Origin: Candidatus Pacearchaeota archaeon
GTDB taxonomy: Archaea > Nanobdellota > Nanobdellia > Pacearchaeales > GW2011-AR1
Reading direction: 5' to 3'
Assembly: GCA_026395855.1 (NCBI GenBank)
Contig: JAPLXX010000050.1
Span: forward strand, 1 to 13,329
DNA: 13,329 bases
Below are positions 13,202 to 13,329 of this stretch, piece after piece (within the stretch, counting starts at the first letter, position 1; each line of letters starts with the position of its first letter). The notes beneath the pieces are model-generated. The model ran no database searches. It had not been told where the DNA came from and saw nothing but the letters and a program-made list of their open reading frames with translations. Made by a program: the position numbers and the translations under genes.

Positions 13202-13329
13202 ATGGAAAAGAAAGGAACTATTCTGGCAGAAAATATAATATTTATTGTTTTAAATCTAGTATTTATAGCAATCCTGCTTCTTTTTCTTTTTTCAAAATCA
13301 GGAGCAGTAGCTGTTCTTGAGGAGAAATA
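13202..13329 (+). CDS. Type IV pilin-like protein, N-terminal fragment cut by window edge (at least 42 aa)
   Basis: ATG 13202 follows the previous stop by one base (TAA-A-ATG). The sequence MEKKG|TILAENIIFIVLN has a short basic leader ending in Gly, and Glu10 lies at +5 of the mature form, the best class III signal peptide in the window. A hydrophobic helix (about residues 8-30) then SKSGAVAVLEEK follows. The last two bases (TA) leave open whether the next codon is Tyr or a stop. From memory, related proteins continue for well over 100 residues, so it probably goes on. Confidence 0.75.
   Translation, partial: MEKKGTILAENIIFIVLNLVFIAILLLFLFSKSGAVAVLEEK

Overview
The window is AT-rich and reads as a chromosomal segment of an archaeon, most likely a DPANN lineage (Woesearchaeota/Pacearchaeota-like). 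This placement rests on protein families recognised from memory: a Hef-type helicase, a PRC-barrel protein, an archaeal GspE2/TadA-type ATPase, a double-T2SSF TadC protein and class III (archaeal) prepilin-type N-termini. It is also supported by archaeal TATA boxes lying 25-30 nt upstream of many start codons, which implies mostly leaderless mRNAs. No rRNA, tRNA, CRISPR array or insertion sequence was found, and no gap between genes exceeds 300 bases.

Layout. Positions 1-1098 (-) hold the N-terminal 366 residues of a Hef/FANCM-like DEAH helicase that runs off the left edge. Positions 1171-2164 (-) are a tight three-gene operon: a site-2-protease-like membrane protein that has lost its HExxH zinc motif, a 50-aa soluble protein, and a 70-aa two-TM protein. 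Positions 2283-2570 (+) encode a small PRC-barrel protein. Positions 2761-4065 (+) hold two related polytopic membrane proteins separated by a 60-bp tandem repeat array. Each repeat carries two inverted-repeat dyads and ends in a TATA-like box. Positions 4194-5516 (-) hold two coiled-coil proteins, divergent from the pilus ATPase.

Positions 5605-13329 (+) are a type IV filament (pilus/archaellum-like) locus. In order they encode the secretion ATPase, a flippase-like LPG-synthase-TM protein, a nine-TM TadC-type platform protein, and a run of small single-TM proteins. Several of the small proteins have prepilin-peptidase-like sites (KKG|, KRA|), and two larger ones are cysteine-rich exported proteins. 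The right edge cuts the last pilin-like gene.

How the genes fit together (inference): the ATPase and TadC would drive assembly of a filament from the pilin-like subunits, with the two cysteine-rich proteins as minor or tip subunits. The coiled-coil pair could be cytoplasmic accessory factors, by positional analogy to FlaC/D/E of archaella. The paralogous membrane pair may belong to the same envelope system, but only proximity supports that.

The most unusual item is the 60-bp repeat array at 3301-3480. Unit-to-unit differences fall in paired, mutually compensating positions of both dyads.
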